Shown here: one piece after another, positions 6,371 to 13,084 of the stretch
Layout of the letters: each line of letters starts with the position of its first letter
How positions within the stretch are numbered: the stretch's first letter is position 1
Source of the DNA: an uncultured Kineosporia sp.
GTDB lineage: Bacteria > Actinomycetota > Actinomycetes > Actinomycetales > Kineosporiaceae
Direction of reading: 5' to 3'
Length of the DNA: 13,157 bases
Assembly (NCBI GenBank): GCA_937859855.1
Contig: CALMAR010000451.1
Span: 1-13,157 of the forward strand
Notes under the pieces: generated by a model
Database searches by the model: none
What the model saw: only the letters and a program-made list of their open reading frames with translations
Told to the model about the DNA's origin: nothing
Position numbers and translations under genes: made by a program

Positions 6371-7158
6371 ACCGGCTCGGGCCAAGGCTGCTCGCCCACA
6401 CCGTGGCGGGGAACGGCGACCAACCCGTCCTTCTCCTGCACGGCCTCGGCGCGAACCGCCACCAGCCGCTAGACCTCATCGACCGTGAATCCGGGTCGCG
6501 ATACATCGCCCCGGACCTCCGCGCCCACGGCGCGACCGACCTGCCCGAAGAAGCCGCCGACCTGACCTTCGACCACTTGGCCGCCGATGTCGAAGACCTG
6601 CTCGCCCACCTCGTGCCCGATCAGAGGCCCGTCCATGTCATGGGCATCTCAATGGGAGCCGGCATCGCCGTCCAACTGCTGCACCGTGGCAACCTCGACA
6701 TCCGCCGAACCCTGCTCGTACGTCCCGCCTGGCACTGGAAACCCAGCCCCCCCAACCTGGACGTATTCGACGACGTCGCCACCTTGCTGACGAGTACGCA
6801 CGCCGAGGAGGCCAAGCAGCAACTACGAAACCGCACCCGTTACCGGGCGATCGCACGCGTCTCAGAACCAGCCGCGACAGCACTGCTGGCCCAATTCGAT
6901 GACCCCCGAGCTCAGGAACGCGCCCAACGACTAGCCGCTATCCCACGATCCAGCCCCCGCATGCCGCGACAAAGCCAACGCAACAGCGTCCACGTCATCG
7001 GCTGCCCCCTGGACCCAATCCATCCGATGCCCCTGGCAGCCGACCTGGCAGCCGATCTCGTAGGGCAGTTCCACCAGGCCGCGGCTCGCTACGACCAACC
7101 CGCCCAGCACCGCTTCGACCTCAACGCCGTCTTCCACGACGTCATCAGCCAGACTTAG
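6367..7158 (+). CDS. Alpha/beta hydrolase
   Basis: This 263-aa alpha/beta hydrolase has no signal peptide. The oxyanion motif HGLG is at 25-28, the nucleophile elbow GISMG at 93-97 gives S95, and the acid is probably D216 in LDPIHP. The catalytic histidine is not certain: H248 and H257 near the C-terminus are candidates, and neither has the typical context. The ATG overlaps the isomerase stop (ATGA). In this operon a hydrolase could open a sugar lactone made by one of the dehydrogenases or remove an ester. That role is inference, and esterase activity on an unrelated substrate is equally possible. Confidence 0.85.
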   Translation: MNRLGPRLLAHTVAGNGDQPVLLLHGLGANRHQPLDLIDRESGSRYIAPDLRAHGATDLPEEAADLTFDHLAADVEDLLAHLVPDQRPVHVMGISMGAGIAVQLLHRGNLDIRRTLLVRPAWHWKPSPPNLDVFDDVATLLTSTHAEEAKQQLRNRTRYRAIARVSEPAATALLAQFDDPRAQERAQRLAAIPRSSPRMPRQSQRNSVHVIGCPLDPIHPMPLAADLAADLVGQFHQAAARYDQPAQHRFDLNAVFHDVISQT

Positions 7159-7161
7159 CCC

Positions 7162-7989
7162 ATGGCCCGTCCAACCACCGCCGAAGCCTCCGCGACACCG
7201 TCCACAGCCTTCGCGCAGGAACGGCACCAGCGGATCCTCCAACTGCTCAGCGAGCGCGGCAGGGTCCGAAACGCCGAGATGGCCGAACTCCTCAACGTCA
7301 CCGAGGCGACCATCCGCAAGGACATGTCCGACCTCGCCAAACAACAACGCCTTCAGCGCACCCATGGCGGCGCCATCACACTTCGAACCCTCCTGGAACC
7401 GGACCTGTCCGCCCGCGTCAGCACGAACGCGGAATCCAAGAAACTCATCGCAACGGCCTGCCTCAACCTGATCCGCCCCGGCGACGCTGTCTTCCTCGAC
7501 AGCGGAAGCACGGTTCTGTGCATCGCCGAGATGCTCGGCAAGCGAAGCATCCAGGACGACCGGCTCCTCAACATCAACGTCCTGACAAACGCCCTGGCCG
7601 TAGCGCAGACCCTGGTCGACCAGCCGGGCATACGGCACACGGTCCTCGGCGGGGTTTTCCGCCCGACAGGTGGCTGCTTCGTCGGGCCCCTCACCGTCAA
7701 CGACCTCAACACGTTCACTGTGAACACCGCCTTCGTCGGCGTAACCGGCCTGACCGAGCAAGGTTTCACGGTCGCCGATCTCGGCGAGGCGCAGGTGAAA
7801 CAGGCAGTGATCGACCGTGCCCGACGAGTCGTGGTGCCCATGGATCACAGCAAGCTCGGCGCAGCCGATTTCGCGCGCGTCTGCGAACTGGACGCCGTAA
7901 CCACAATAGTGACCGACCACGGCAGCACGTACCTGGACGGCCTGTGCTCGGCTGCCGGCGTCGAGCTGATCGTCGCCGACCCAGGCTGA
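7162..7989 (+). CDS. DeoR-family transcriptional regulator
   Basis: This 275-aa protein has the standard DeoR layout. An N-terminal winged helix-turn-helix (about 20-70) has recognition helix TEATIRKDMSDL at 47-58 and the RTHGGA wing at 66-71. The DeoRC sensor domain, an ISOCOT fold that binds phosphorylated sugars, carries FLDSGST at 111-117, VLTNALA at 140-146, VLGG at 161-164 and FVGVTGL at 191-197. It starts 3 bases after the hydrolase stop with no clear ribosome site, so it is probably translated by coupling. Being last in the operon, it likely controls the operon through the tandem TTNCGTTT repeats at 1600-1650 and releases them when a pathway phosphosugar binds. The binding sites are inferred. 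Confidence 0.92.
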   Translation: MARPTTAEASATPSTAFAQERHQRILQLLSERGRVRNAEMAELLNVTEATIRKDMSDLAKQQRLQRTHGGAITLRTLLEPDLSARVSTNAESKKLIATACLNLIRPGDAVFLDSGSTVLCIAEMLGKRSIQDDRLLNINVLTNALAVAQTLVDQPGIRHTVLGGVFRPTGGCFVGPLTVNDLNTFTVNTAFVGVTGLTEQGFTVADLGEAQVKQAVIDRARRVVVPMDHSKLGAADFARVCELDAVTTIVTDHGSTYLDGLCSAAGVELIVADPG

Positions 7990-8000
7990 GCGACCCTTAG

Positions 8001-8096
8001 CCGACGAGGCTGGAGTTGCTGACCCGGAGCGAATTGGCCGACCTCCGCTGGTACGTCGAGGAATACCCGTCTAACCAGTTGGGTCCCGCGGAAGCG
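8001..8096 (+). pseudogene. Possible CHAT-like protein fragment
   Basis: A short open frame after a TAG reads LLTRSELADLRWYVEEYPS and then GPAEARA. The ELADLRWYxEEY pattern resembles the segment that precedes the caspase-like domain in actinobacterial CHAT proteins. Similarity fades at about 8096, exactly where the minus-strand hydrolase relic stops. With only about 30 residues this is a weak match, and it may be coincidence. No start or domain is intact. Confidence 0.25.
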
Positions 8097-8099
8097 AGA

Positions 8100-8377
8100 G
8101 CCGTGCAGGTACATGTCCGCCGCGCGGCTGTCGCTCGTGGGAAAGGTGGTACTACGGGCCATGATCGTGGCGCCATCGGCGACCGTCAGCTCGTAGTCGG
8201 TGGTCGCGACCTCTGCCGCGACCGGCTGCGCGATGTTATCAACCTGCTCCAGCATGGCCCCGAGAGCATCGCGTCGGCTCTCCACGTCACCTACCGGGGC
8301 GGGTTGCGGTGGGATTCGTCTGACGCGGCCATGGCTGCCGGCGTGACCGTGACCTCGGGATCGAGCGCGAAGGTCAC
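8100..8377 (-). pseudogene. Truncated, frameshifted HSL-type alpha/beta hydrolase
   Basis: The minus strand opens with GTG at 8377, overlapping the cupin stop by 4 bases (GTGA), and reads VTFALDPEVTVTPAAMAA, a typical start of actinobacterial HSL-family esterases. A TAG ends this frame after 28 codons. The family sequence resumes in another frame from about 8305: VGDVESRRDALGAM, then VADGATIMAR and finally MYLHG. In intact relatives that last stretch reads YLHGGG, the oxyanion motif. Here homology ends at YLHG near 8100, so the nucleophile and the rest of the enzyme are missing. It was the third gene of the nmrA-cupin operon before it was cut. The family call comes from remembered sequence patterns. 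Confidence 0.7.
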
Positions 8378-8931
8378 GTCGCACTCGCGGGCGGAGGCAG
8401 GAGCTCGGTGTGGAAGCGGGGCGCGAGCGCCTGTGCCTTGGCCACAAAGGCTGCTTGTGCGTCCGAGTCCAGCGGCGCAGGAGGTTCGGAGCGGCCATCG
8501 ACGGGCTCCCCGACCAACCGGAAGAACTCTTCCTGGCCGGCCGGCGCGCACATGCACAGCAGCCGCGACGACTGCTCGCTGACGTTGCGGAACCCGCGCG
8601 GGGCGTTGGCCGGCACGTTGATCGTCTCGCCAGCCTTCGCCATGAAGGTGTCGCCACGGAAGGTGACCTCTACCTCGTCGTCCAACTCGGTGAACATCTC
8701 TTCGAAGTCGTGTCGGTGCGGCGCTGGGCCACCACCGGCAGGGACATGCATGTCGATCAGCGTGTATCTACCCGCCGTCTCCTCACCCGTGACCAGGATC
8801 GTGTACGTGTCACCGACCAGCCCCAGATGCGGGAGGCTCTGATCGGTATCGGGACGGGCGACCACGAGGTCTCGTGTCGGGTCGTCCGGCGGGATCGTGG
8901 GAGGTCCTACTGGTGTCGGCTCGTCCGTCAT
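8374..8931 (-). CDS. Cupin domain-containing protein
   Basis: This 185-aa protein is a single-domain cupin, a small beta-barrel. Cupin motif 1 is seen as HRHDFEEMF at 72-80, giving ligands H72, H74 and E78. Motif 2 is GETINVPANAPRGFRN at 101-116. There the histidine that normally completes the metal site (PHxF) is R112, so metal binding may be weakened or rearranged. Such proteins range from dioxygenases to sensor or scaffold proteins, and no reaction can be assigned. AGGAG lies a few bases before the ATG. It follows the nmrA-like gene by 14 bases, and its stop overlaps the start of the broken hydrolase, so the three formed one operon. Confidence 0.88.
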   Translation of the reverse strand: MTDEPTPVGPPTIPPDDPTRDLVVARPDTDQSLPHLGLVGDTYTILVTGEETAGRYTLIDMHVPAGGGPAPHRHDFEEMFTELDDEVEVTFRGDTFMAKAGETINVPANAPRGFRNVSEQSSRLLCMCAPAGQEEFFRLVGEPVDGRSEPPAPLDSDAQAAFVAKAQALAPRFHTELLPPPASAT

Positions 8932-8945
8932 GCGCTCTCCTGGGG

Positions 8946-9803
8946 TTAATCGTCCTCGCCCTGAGCGGCGAGTTCGGCGAGATAGCTGTCCAGGGTCCTC
9001 GGAGGTCGCTCGAGGATTGTGCGAAGCACCAGGTTGTTTCCTCCGTGGAACCCGTAGGCGCTGTAGTCGGCAAACATGGCTCTGAGACCGTCACGGGTTG
9101 CACCGGCCGGGATTTGCGACAATGCGACCTCGGGGTCGAGATCTTCTGCGTGCACGGTGCGGCCGGAGTGCCGGCTCATCAGGGCTGCTATCTCCGTCCG
9201 CGTGACCACGCCTCCGGCGGCGAGCTCGAACGTGCCACCGACCAGGTCGTCCGTGGCGAAGGCGATCGCGGCGACGTCGGCGACGTCGCGATAGTCCACG
9301 AAAGTCATCGACGCGTTCTTGGAGTACGGCGCAGCGAACACCCCGTGCTCGAGCGCTGCAGACCAGCTGCCCGCCAGTCCCTGCATGAACATTGCCGGTT
9401 GCAAGACTGTGACGGCCATCTCGGAGCGGTACAGCGCCTGCTCGACCGGGCGCGTGGTCGCGTGGTTCACCAGCGAAAGGGAAGGGTGATAGACGCCCGA
9501 GAAGACAAAGCGCCGCACCCCGGCGGCGACCGCCGCTTCCACCATTCCCGTGCCCAGTTCCGCCGAGTCAGGGGCGAATGCGGGCGTTATGTGGAAGACA
9601 CCGTCGACGCCCTCCAAGGCGGCGTCCATGCTGGCCCGGTCACGTAGGTCACCCGACGCGATCTCCTGTGCGCCCAACTCTCGGACGGCGCCGGCTTTGG
9701 CCGGATTGTGTATCAGCGCCCTGACCACCAGTCCCTTGGCCACGAGCGCGGGTACGACAAGTCCCGCGAACTGCCCCGTCGCCCCGATCGCCAGGACCCG
9801 CAT
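8946..9803 (-). CDS. NmrA-like NAD(P)-binding protein
   Basis: This 285-aa atypical SDR of the NmrA/HSCARG type has an N-terminal nucleotide-binding loop GATGQFAG at 7-14. The classical YxxxK catalytic pair is not evident, as is common in NmrA-like redox sensors and NAD(P)H-quinone reductases. FVDYRDVAD near 168-176 is a conserved stretch of the family. Length is normal. The start at 9803 has GAGAGGA upstream. It is the first gene of a minus-strand operon with the cupin and the former hydrolase, and it diverges from a TetR gene with an 18-bp palindrome between them, so TetR control is likely. The substrate is unknown. Confidence 0.9.
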   Translation of the reverse strand: MRVLAIGATGQFAGLVVPALVAKGLVVRALIHNPAKAGAVRELGAQEIASGDLRDRASMDAALEGVDGVFHITPAFAPDSAELGTGMVEAAVAAGVRRFVFSGVYHPSLSLVNHATTRPVEQALYRSEMAVTVLQPAMFMQGLAGSWSAALEHGVFAAPYSKNASMTFVDYRDVADVAAIAFATDDLVGGTFELAAGGVVTRTEIAALMSRHSGRTVHAEDLDPEVALSQIPAGATRDGLRAMFADYSAYGFHGGNNLVLRTILERPPRTLDSYLAELAAQGEDD

Positions 9804-9821
9804 GTCGACGTCCTCTCATAA

Positions 9822-9839
9822 GCGGAAGATTTCGTCCGC
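9822..9839. promoter_or_regulatory. Palindromic operator between nmrA-like and tetR genes
   Basis: GCGGAAGATTTCGTCCGC is an imperfect 18-bp palindrome with seven of nine positions symmetric per half and perfect GCGGA/TCCGC ends. It lies in the middle of the 89-bp divergent gap between the nmrA-like start (9803) and the tetR start (9893). This is the classic place for a TetR operator that controls both genes. Confidence 0.6.
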
Positions 9840-9892
9840 CACTAAAGTAGCGCACTCCACCCAGATCGCCGAGCGAGAGGTGCGCAGAGACG

Positions 9893-10471
9893 ATGGCCGG
9901 CGTCGCACGTCCATCCCGGCGCCGAATGCGCAGCGACGCGGAGCGCAATCAGGAGCAACTCATGCGCGCCGCGACAGCAAGCTTTCATCGAGAGGGACTG
10001 CACGTCCCGATGGCCACCATCGCGGCGGAAGCCGGTGTTGGAGTCGGGACGCTCTACCGGCATTTCCCCAACCGCGAGGAACTCCTTCAGCGCCTGACCC
10101 ACCGCTCCTTCGAACAGGTGCTCGCCAACGCGAGAGCAGCCGAAGGCAACGGAGAATCTGCTACGGACACACTTCGCCTGTTCATCGAGGCCGCCATCAG
10201 CCAACGCAATGAACTCGTGCTCCCCCTTCACGGCGGCCCAACGATCACCTCCGCCGCGACTATCGCCGTACGTGACGAAGTCCGCCAGATCGTTCAGAAG
10301 ACCGTCGACGGCGGAATCCGTGATGCGAGCCTGAGGCCCGACACCACCACTCGCGACATCGTCAGCTTCGGCGCCATGCTCGCCCAGCCCAGGCCGGACG
10401 ACCCCACCTGGGACACCACCTGTCGCCGACTCCTCACGACCTACCTCCGCGGCCTCCGGCCGGATCCCTGA
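9893..10471 (+). CDS. TetR-family regulator (SbtR-like C-terminus)
   Basis: This 192-aa TetR-type repressor has its DNA-binding domain at about 16-70, with the helix-turn-helix MATIAAEAGVGVGTLYRHF at 40-58. The C-terminal half, with the LPLHGG stretch near 109-114, fits the SbtR-like ligand domain found in many actinobacterial regulators. The ATG at 9893 has only a distant AGAGG, and a second ATG at 9926 is an alternative start. It diverges from the nmrA-cupin operon and probably represses that operon and itself through the palindrome at 9822-9839. The inducer is unknown. Confidence 0.92.
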   Translation: MAGVARPSRRRMRSDAERNQEQLMRAATASFHREGLHVPMATIAAEAGVGVGTLYRHFPNREELLQRLTHRSFEQVLANARAAEGNGESATDTLRLFIEAAISQRNELVLPLHGGPTITSAATIAVRDEVRQIVQKTVDGGIRDASLRPDTTTRDIVSFGAMLAQPRPDDPTWDTTCRRLLTTYLRGLRPDP

Positions 10472-10681
10472 CAGTGATGGGTCCGGTGAACCACACAGGC
10501 CAACCCTGGTGCCGCCACAGTCTGGGCAGCTAGCCCTCCGTGCCGTCGACAAATACGCCCCCGAGGCACCTCAATGACTTCCCGACCAGCCCGCTCTCGA
10601 GGCGACCGCCAGGCCTCCGCCCGCTCATCAACCCCCGTGCCCCGGCTGATCGCTTGAACGGCTCGGACATGAGCCACGAAT

Positions 10682-10698
10682 GCAAAACCCTATTTTGC
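10682..10698 (-). terminator. Small inverted repeat at the TetR relic stop
   Basis: GCAAAA and TTTTGC form a perfect 6-bp inverted repeat around CCCTA. It includes the TAG that ends the minus-strand TetR relic. It may be the weak remains of that gene's terminator, but the stem is short and AT-rich. Confidence 0.3.
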
Positions 10699-10849
10699 GA
10701 GAGCGTCGAGCGCCGCGTGGATGCCAGCGACGACTCTATGGTGGTTGCCCTTGTCGGCGCGTCCGATAAGGGCCGAGCCCTGCAACAGCAGCAACACCAA
10801 CTGCGCTTGTGCCACGGGTGTCGGCACGACGCTCCGCAGGGCAGCGACC
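10690..10849 (-). pseudogene. TetR-type regulator C-terminal remnant
   Basis: The minus-strand frame ending in TAG at 10690-10692 reads VVPTPVAQAQLVLLLLQGSA, then LIGRADKGNHH and HAALDALAK. This resembles the last two helices of TetR-family regulators (LLxLLQGSALIGRA), with GC-rich third positions in this frame. No helix-turn-helix or start remains, and upstream the DNA becomes a plus-strand SDR sequence. I judge it a 5'-truncated tetR from the remembered family pattern alone. A weaker alternative is a chance open frame. Confidence 0.45.
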
Positions 10850-11502
10850 CCGCCGCCTCCGATGTTCGCGCGATCGAGGCGCTCGGTGCCGGTCTAGGGC
10901 ACGGAGGGAAGATCTTTGTCGGCACCTCCGGGACACTGGTTCTGACGCCGGGACGGACCGGTACCGAGGACGACGCCCCCGACCCTGATGCACCCGCCCG
11001 CGCACGGGTCGGCGGCGAAAGCACCGCGATGGCGCTCGTCCACCACGGCATCCGCTCCTCGGTCGTCCGACTCGCGCCAGCGGTGCACAGCTCGCTCGAC
11101 CACCACGGGTTCATCCCTACGCTTATCGGAATCGCCCGCGACAAAAACGTTTCGGCGTATGTCGAGGACGGAACGAACCGCTGGCCGGCAGTTCATACGC
11201 TCGACGCCGCCCGGCTATTCCGACTCGCTTTGGAACACGGCTCGGCTGGCGCACGATGGCACGGCGCAGGCGACGAGGGTGTCCCCTTCCGCAAGATAGC
11301 TGACATGATTGCTCACCAACTCGGCGTTCCATCACACAGCATCGCTGCAGACGAATCCGAAGCCCACTTCGGCTGGCTGTCTTTCGTCGTAACCGCTGAT
11401 AACCCTGTCTCAAGCACCCGGACCCGTGAAGAGTTGGCGTGGAAGCCGAAGCACGCCGGGCTGATCGCCGATCTCGAGGAACGCCACTACTTCAACGCCT
11501 GA
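10850..11502 (+). pseudogene. 5'-truncated SDR/epimerase-type oxidoreductase
   Basis: From about 10861 the plus frame encodes the C-terminal two thirds of an extended SDR (NAD-dependent epimerase-like) protein: VRAIEALGAGL, then SGTLVLTPGR, SSVVRLAPAVH, NRWPAVHTLDAARLFRLALE and EGVPFRKIADMI, ending HYF. Intact relatives begin with a GASGxIG nucleotide-binding loop and about 80 further residues, which are absent here. The open frame continues upstream to 10540, but that part has no family features and is antisense to the TetR remnant. Without the Rossmann loop it should be inactive. It probably once diverged from that tetR gene. Confidence 0.7.
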
Positions 11503-11623
11503 AGGGACGCCGAGTAACTGGGGCTGAGAACCTTCTTGTCCAGTCAAAACTATGAGTCGAACAATTGACAATCTCGATAAACGCCTCGGGCGCCATGGTC
11601 ACCGGCGCAAAGTGCGGGCCCCC

Positions 11624-11719
11624 GGTTGAGCGCACAAATAAATCCGCCCCATCTCAGTCTCCTGGTGGGCCTTGAGCACGGCCAGTTCATCGAGGCGGTG
11701 ACGCGTTGAGCGCTCAACC
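11624..11719. repeat. Inverted repeat pair GGTTGAGCGC flanking 76 bp
   Basis: GGTTGAGCGC (11624-11633) recurs inverted as GCGCTCAACC (11710-11719), a perfect 10-bp match. The right copy is part of a perfect 14-bp palindrome GTTGAGCGCTCAAC (11705-11718). It lies against the broken end of the IS256 fragment. It could be the ends of a tiny mobile element or a recombination scar. Confidence 0.4.
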
Positions 11720-11921
11720 TGTAGGTGCGAAACGGCGAGATGCTCGAGCATCTGGGTGCTCAACGCCGTTCCAGGACCTGCCGAGTCAGCCCGCTCAGCA
11801 GGCCACCCCGGCCCAGTCAAGGACACCCCGGCGGCGCGGGCCTGGGCCACCAACTGCTTGGCCCGGTCTCCTGGCAGCACCGACCTGGACGCCTGCGAGG
11901 CGTCCTGTCCGGATCGGTCAT
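11700..11921 (-). pseudogene. IS256-family transposase N-terminal fragment
   Basis: On the minus strand, DNA from 11880 downward encodes VLPGDRAKQLVAQARAAG then VSLTGPG. With one extra G removed near 11807 it continues as GLLSGLTRQVLE, and after a second, compensating shift near 11765 as LSTQMLEHL. This is the N-terminal signature of IS256/Mutator-type transposases (LTGPGGLLxxLTxxVLExAL followed by EHLG). Homology stops at EHL near 11725, so the DDE catalytic domain (over 300 residues) is gone. An ATG at 11921 may have been the original start, but it is out of frame. It is a dead relic. Confidence 0.75.
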
Positions 11922-11938
11922 GGCATCAGTCTGTGTAC

Positions 11939-12067
11939 TCACGCGTGATCTTCTCCAGCCCGGGGCCACCAGCCGCGGAGGTCACGCCAGAGCCCAACCC
12001 ACAAAGTTCCCAACAGACCCTCCTCGGCCGGCCACAGCCGGTACAGCGTGTAGGGCTCGAACCGCAC
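11939..12067 (-). CDS. Small orphan reading frame, hypothetical
   Basis: From a possible GTG at 12067 this minus-strand frame encodes 42 residues, including RFEPYTLYRLWPAEEG and VGLWRDLRGWWPRAG, ending in TGA 17 bases before the old transposase start. The aromatic- and arginine-rich composition and GC-rich third positions look protein-like, but I recognise no family and see no ribosome site. The same frame is open all the way back to the MDR stop at 12158. It may be the tail of a lost gene rather than a real small gene. Confidence 0.25.
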   Translation of the reverse strand: MRFEPYTLYRLWPAEEGLLGTLWVGLWRDLRGWWPRAGEDHA

Positions 12068-12114
12068 CGCGCTCGGCTGATCCGTTAGCGGAACGCGGCC
12101 GGCATCAGCTGGGG

Positions 12115-12130
12115 CGGCAGCGCTCTGCCG
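12115..12130 (-). terminator. Hairpin downstream of MDR gene
   Basis: CGGCAG and CTGCCG form a 6-bp GC-rich stem with a 4-base loop, 28 bases past the MDR stop. There is no T-run. With the hairpin at the stop codon it may end the MDR transcript. Confidence 0.35.
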
Positions 12131-12143
12131 GCCCGACAGGTGT

Positions 12144-12169
12144 CTCGTCCCGAGTGCTTATGGGACGAG
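12144..12169 (-). terminator. Hairpin spanning the MDR stop codon
   Basis: CTCGTCCC (12144-12151) and GGGACGAG (12162-12169) form a perfect 8-bp stem. The 10-base loop contains the TAA stop of the MDR gene. It could terminate transcription or protect the 3' end of the mRNA. No T-tract follows. Confidence 0.4.
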
Positions 12170-13084
12170 GACGAGCCGTCCTCGGACTCCACCCGCCTCT
12201 AGGCGTTGATGGGCGTCCTGTACCTGTTGCAAGGGGAGTACGGCCGCGATGCGCGGTGTGAGCCGCCCGGCCTGTGCGTGGTCGGCGAGTTGTTCGAGCC
12301 ATGTGGTGTTTCCGGTCTCGTCTGGTACCCAGACGGGTTCGATGCGGATGCCACGTTCCGTCGGTCCGTTCCACCGTCGCAAGGTCGCGAGGGCGCCGCC
12401 GTCTTTGATAGCCCCTAGAGCGAGTGCATCGACGACCGCGGCGTCGATCAGGCCGTCCGTGCCGCCGGGGATGGCAGTCCGGAATGACGCTGCAATGTCT
12501 CTGGAGCGGGGGACGGTGTCGTGGGCGCCGAATCCTCTTACGAGGTCTTCGTCTTCGGGCTTGGCGTCGGCAACAACTCGCAGGCCTGAGGCGACTCCGA
12601 GTTGGATTGCGTACTGGCCGACCGTGCCGGCGGATCCGATGACGCCGAGGGTCTGACCGGGCGCGAGGTGCAGACGGTGCAGGGCCTGTAGGACGGTCAG
12701 ACCGTTCATGGGTAGCGTGGCGGCCTCTACGTCGCTGATGTTGTCCGGAGTCCGAACGACTGAGCCGGCTGGGAGCGCGACCAGTTCGGCCTGTGCACCG
12801 CCCTCGGGCCCGTGTGCGTTGACGATGCCGAGGACTCGCTCGCCGGTGCGGAATGCCGTGCCCTGGCCGAGGCTCTCGATGGTGCCGGCGATCTCCATGC
12901 CGGGCGTCCACGGCGCTGGTATAGCAGCGCCGGTGCCGCGGGCTCGTAGCATCAGATCAGTCGGGTTGACCGTCGCGGCCGCCATCCGGATCAGCACCTG
13001 ACCCGCGCCAGGCTGGGGCGATGCGACGTGGCCGATCTCGAGGACTTCGGGACCGCCGGGGCGGAAAATCTGAACTGCGCGCAC
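12158..13084 (-). CDS. Zinc-free MDR, quinone oxidoreductase type
   Basis: This 308-aa medium-chain dehydrogenase/reductase of the quinone oxidoreductase branch normally uses NADPH to reduce quinones or enones. The N-terminal ADH-like half begins MRAVQIF and contains NPTDLMLRARG (40-50) and PGMEIAG (61-67). The nucleotide-binding GSAGTVG is at 150-156. There is no cysteine in the protein, so neither zinc site exists, as expected for this branch. Length is typical. The start is GTG at 13084 with GAAGGGG 6 bases upstream. No partner gene is visible, and upstream control lies mostly beyond the window. Confidence 0.9.
   Translation of the reverse strand: MRAVQIFRPGGPEVLEIGHVASPQPGAGQVLIRMAAATVNPTDLMLRARGTGAAIPAPWTPGMEIAGTIESLGQGTAFRTGERVLGIVNAHGPEGGAQAELVALPAGSVVRTPDNISDVEAATLPMNGLTVLQALHRLHLAPGQTLGVIGSAGTVGQYAIQLGVASGLRVVADAKPEDEDLVRGFGAHDTVPRSRDIAASFRTAIPGGTDGLIDAAVVDALALGAIKDGGALATLRRWNGPTERGIRIEPVWVPDETGNTTWLEQLADHAQAGRLTPRIAAVLPLQQVQDAHQRLEAGGVRGRLVLVP

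Larger units (their letters stand above)
11503..12157. other. Decayed intergenic region with transposon remains
   Basis: These 655 bases between the SDR relic and the MDR gene contain no intact gene of recognised family. They hold an IS256-type transposase fragment, a small pair of inverted repeats, an orphan reading frame and hairpins, each listed separately. The part at 11503-11623 is more AT-rich and I see nothing definite in it. Confidence 0.6.

Noticed and set aside
5363..6385. 340-residue minus-strand frame across the TIM-barrel isomerase gene
   Set aside because: The plus-strand gene has metal-site motifs and coupled start and stop overlaps. The minus frame has no recognisable domain.
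6931..7920. 329-residue minus-strand frame across the DeoR gene
   Set aside because: It is antisense to a complete DeoR-family regulator and has no motif of its own.
7845..8657. 270-residue minus-strand frame as an intact gene
   Set aside because: Its first half is out of frame with the cupin gene. Only the middle matches an esterase fragment and the end is unrelated DNA.
10540..11502. A single intact 320-residue gene
   Set aside because: Only the part after about residue 108 resembles the SDR/epimerase family. The first hundred residues lack the nucleotide-binding loop and are antisense to a TetR-like remnant, so it is annotated as a pseudogene.
11561..11581. TTGACA at 11565 as a promoter
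   Set aside because: No acceptable -10 element lies 16-19 bp downstream and no gene follows.
12050..12075. tRNA-like GGCTCGAACC stretch
   Set aside because: Only a T-loop-like match is present. No acceptor, D or anticodon arms can be folded around it, and it fits better as part of an open frame.
12105..12911. 268-residue arginine/proline-rich minus-strand frame
   Set aside because: It is a shifted frame of the MDR gene with the skewed composition typical of such shadows.
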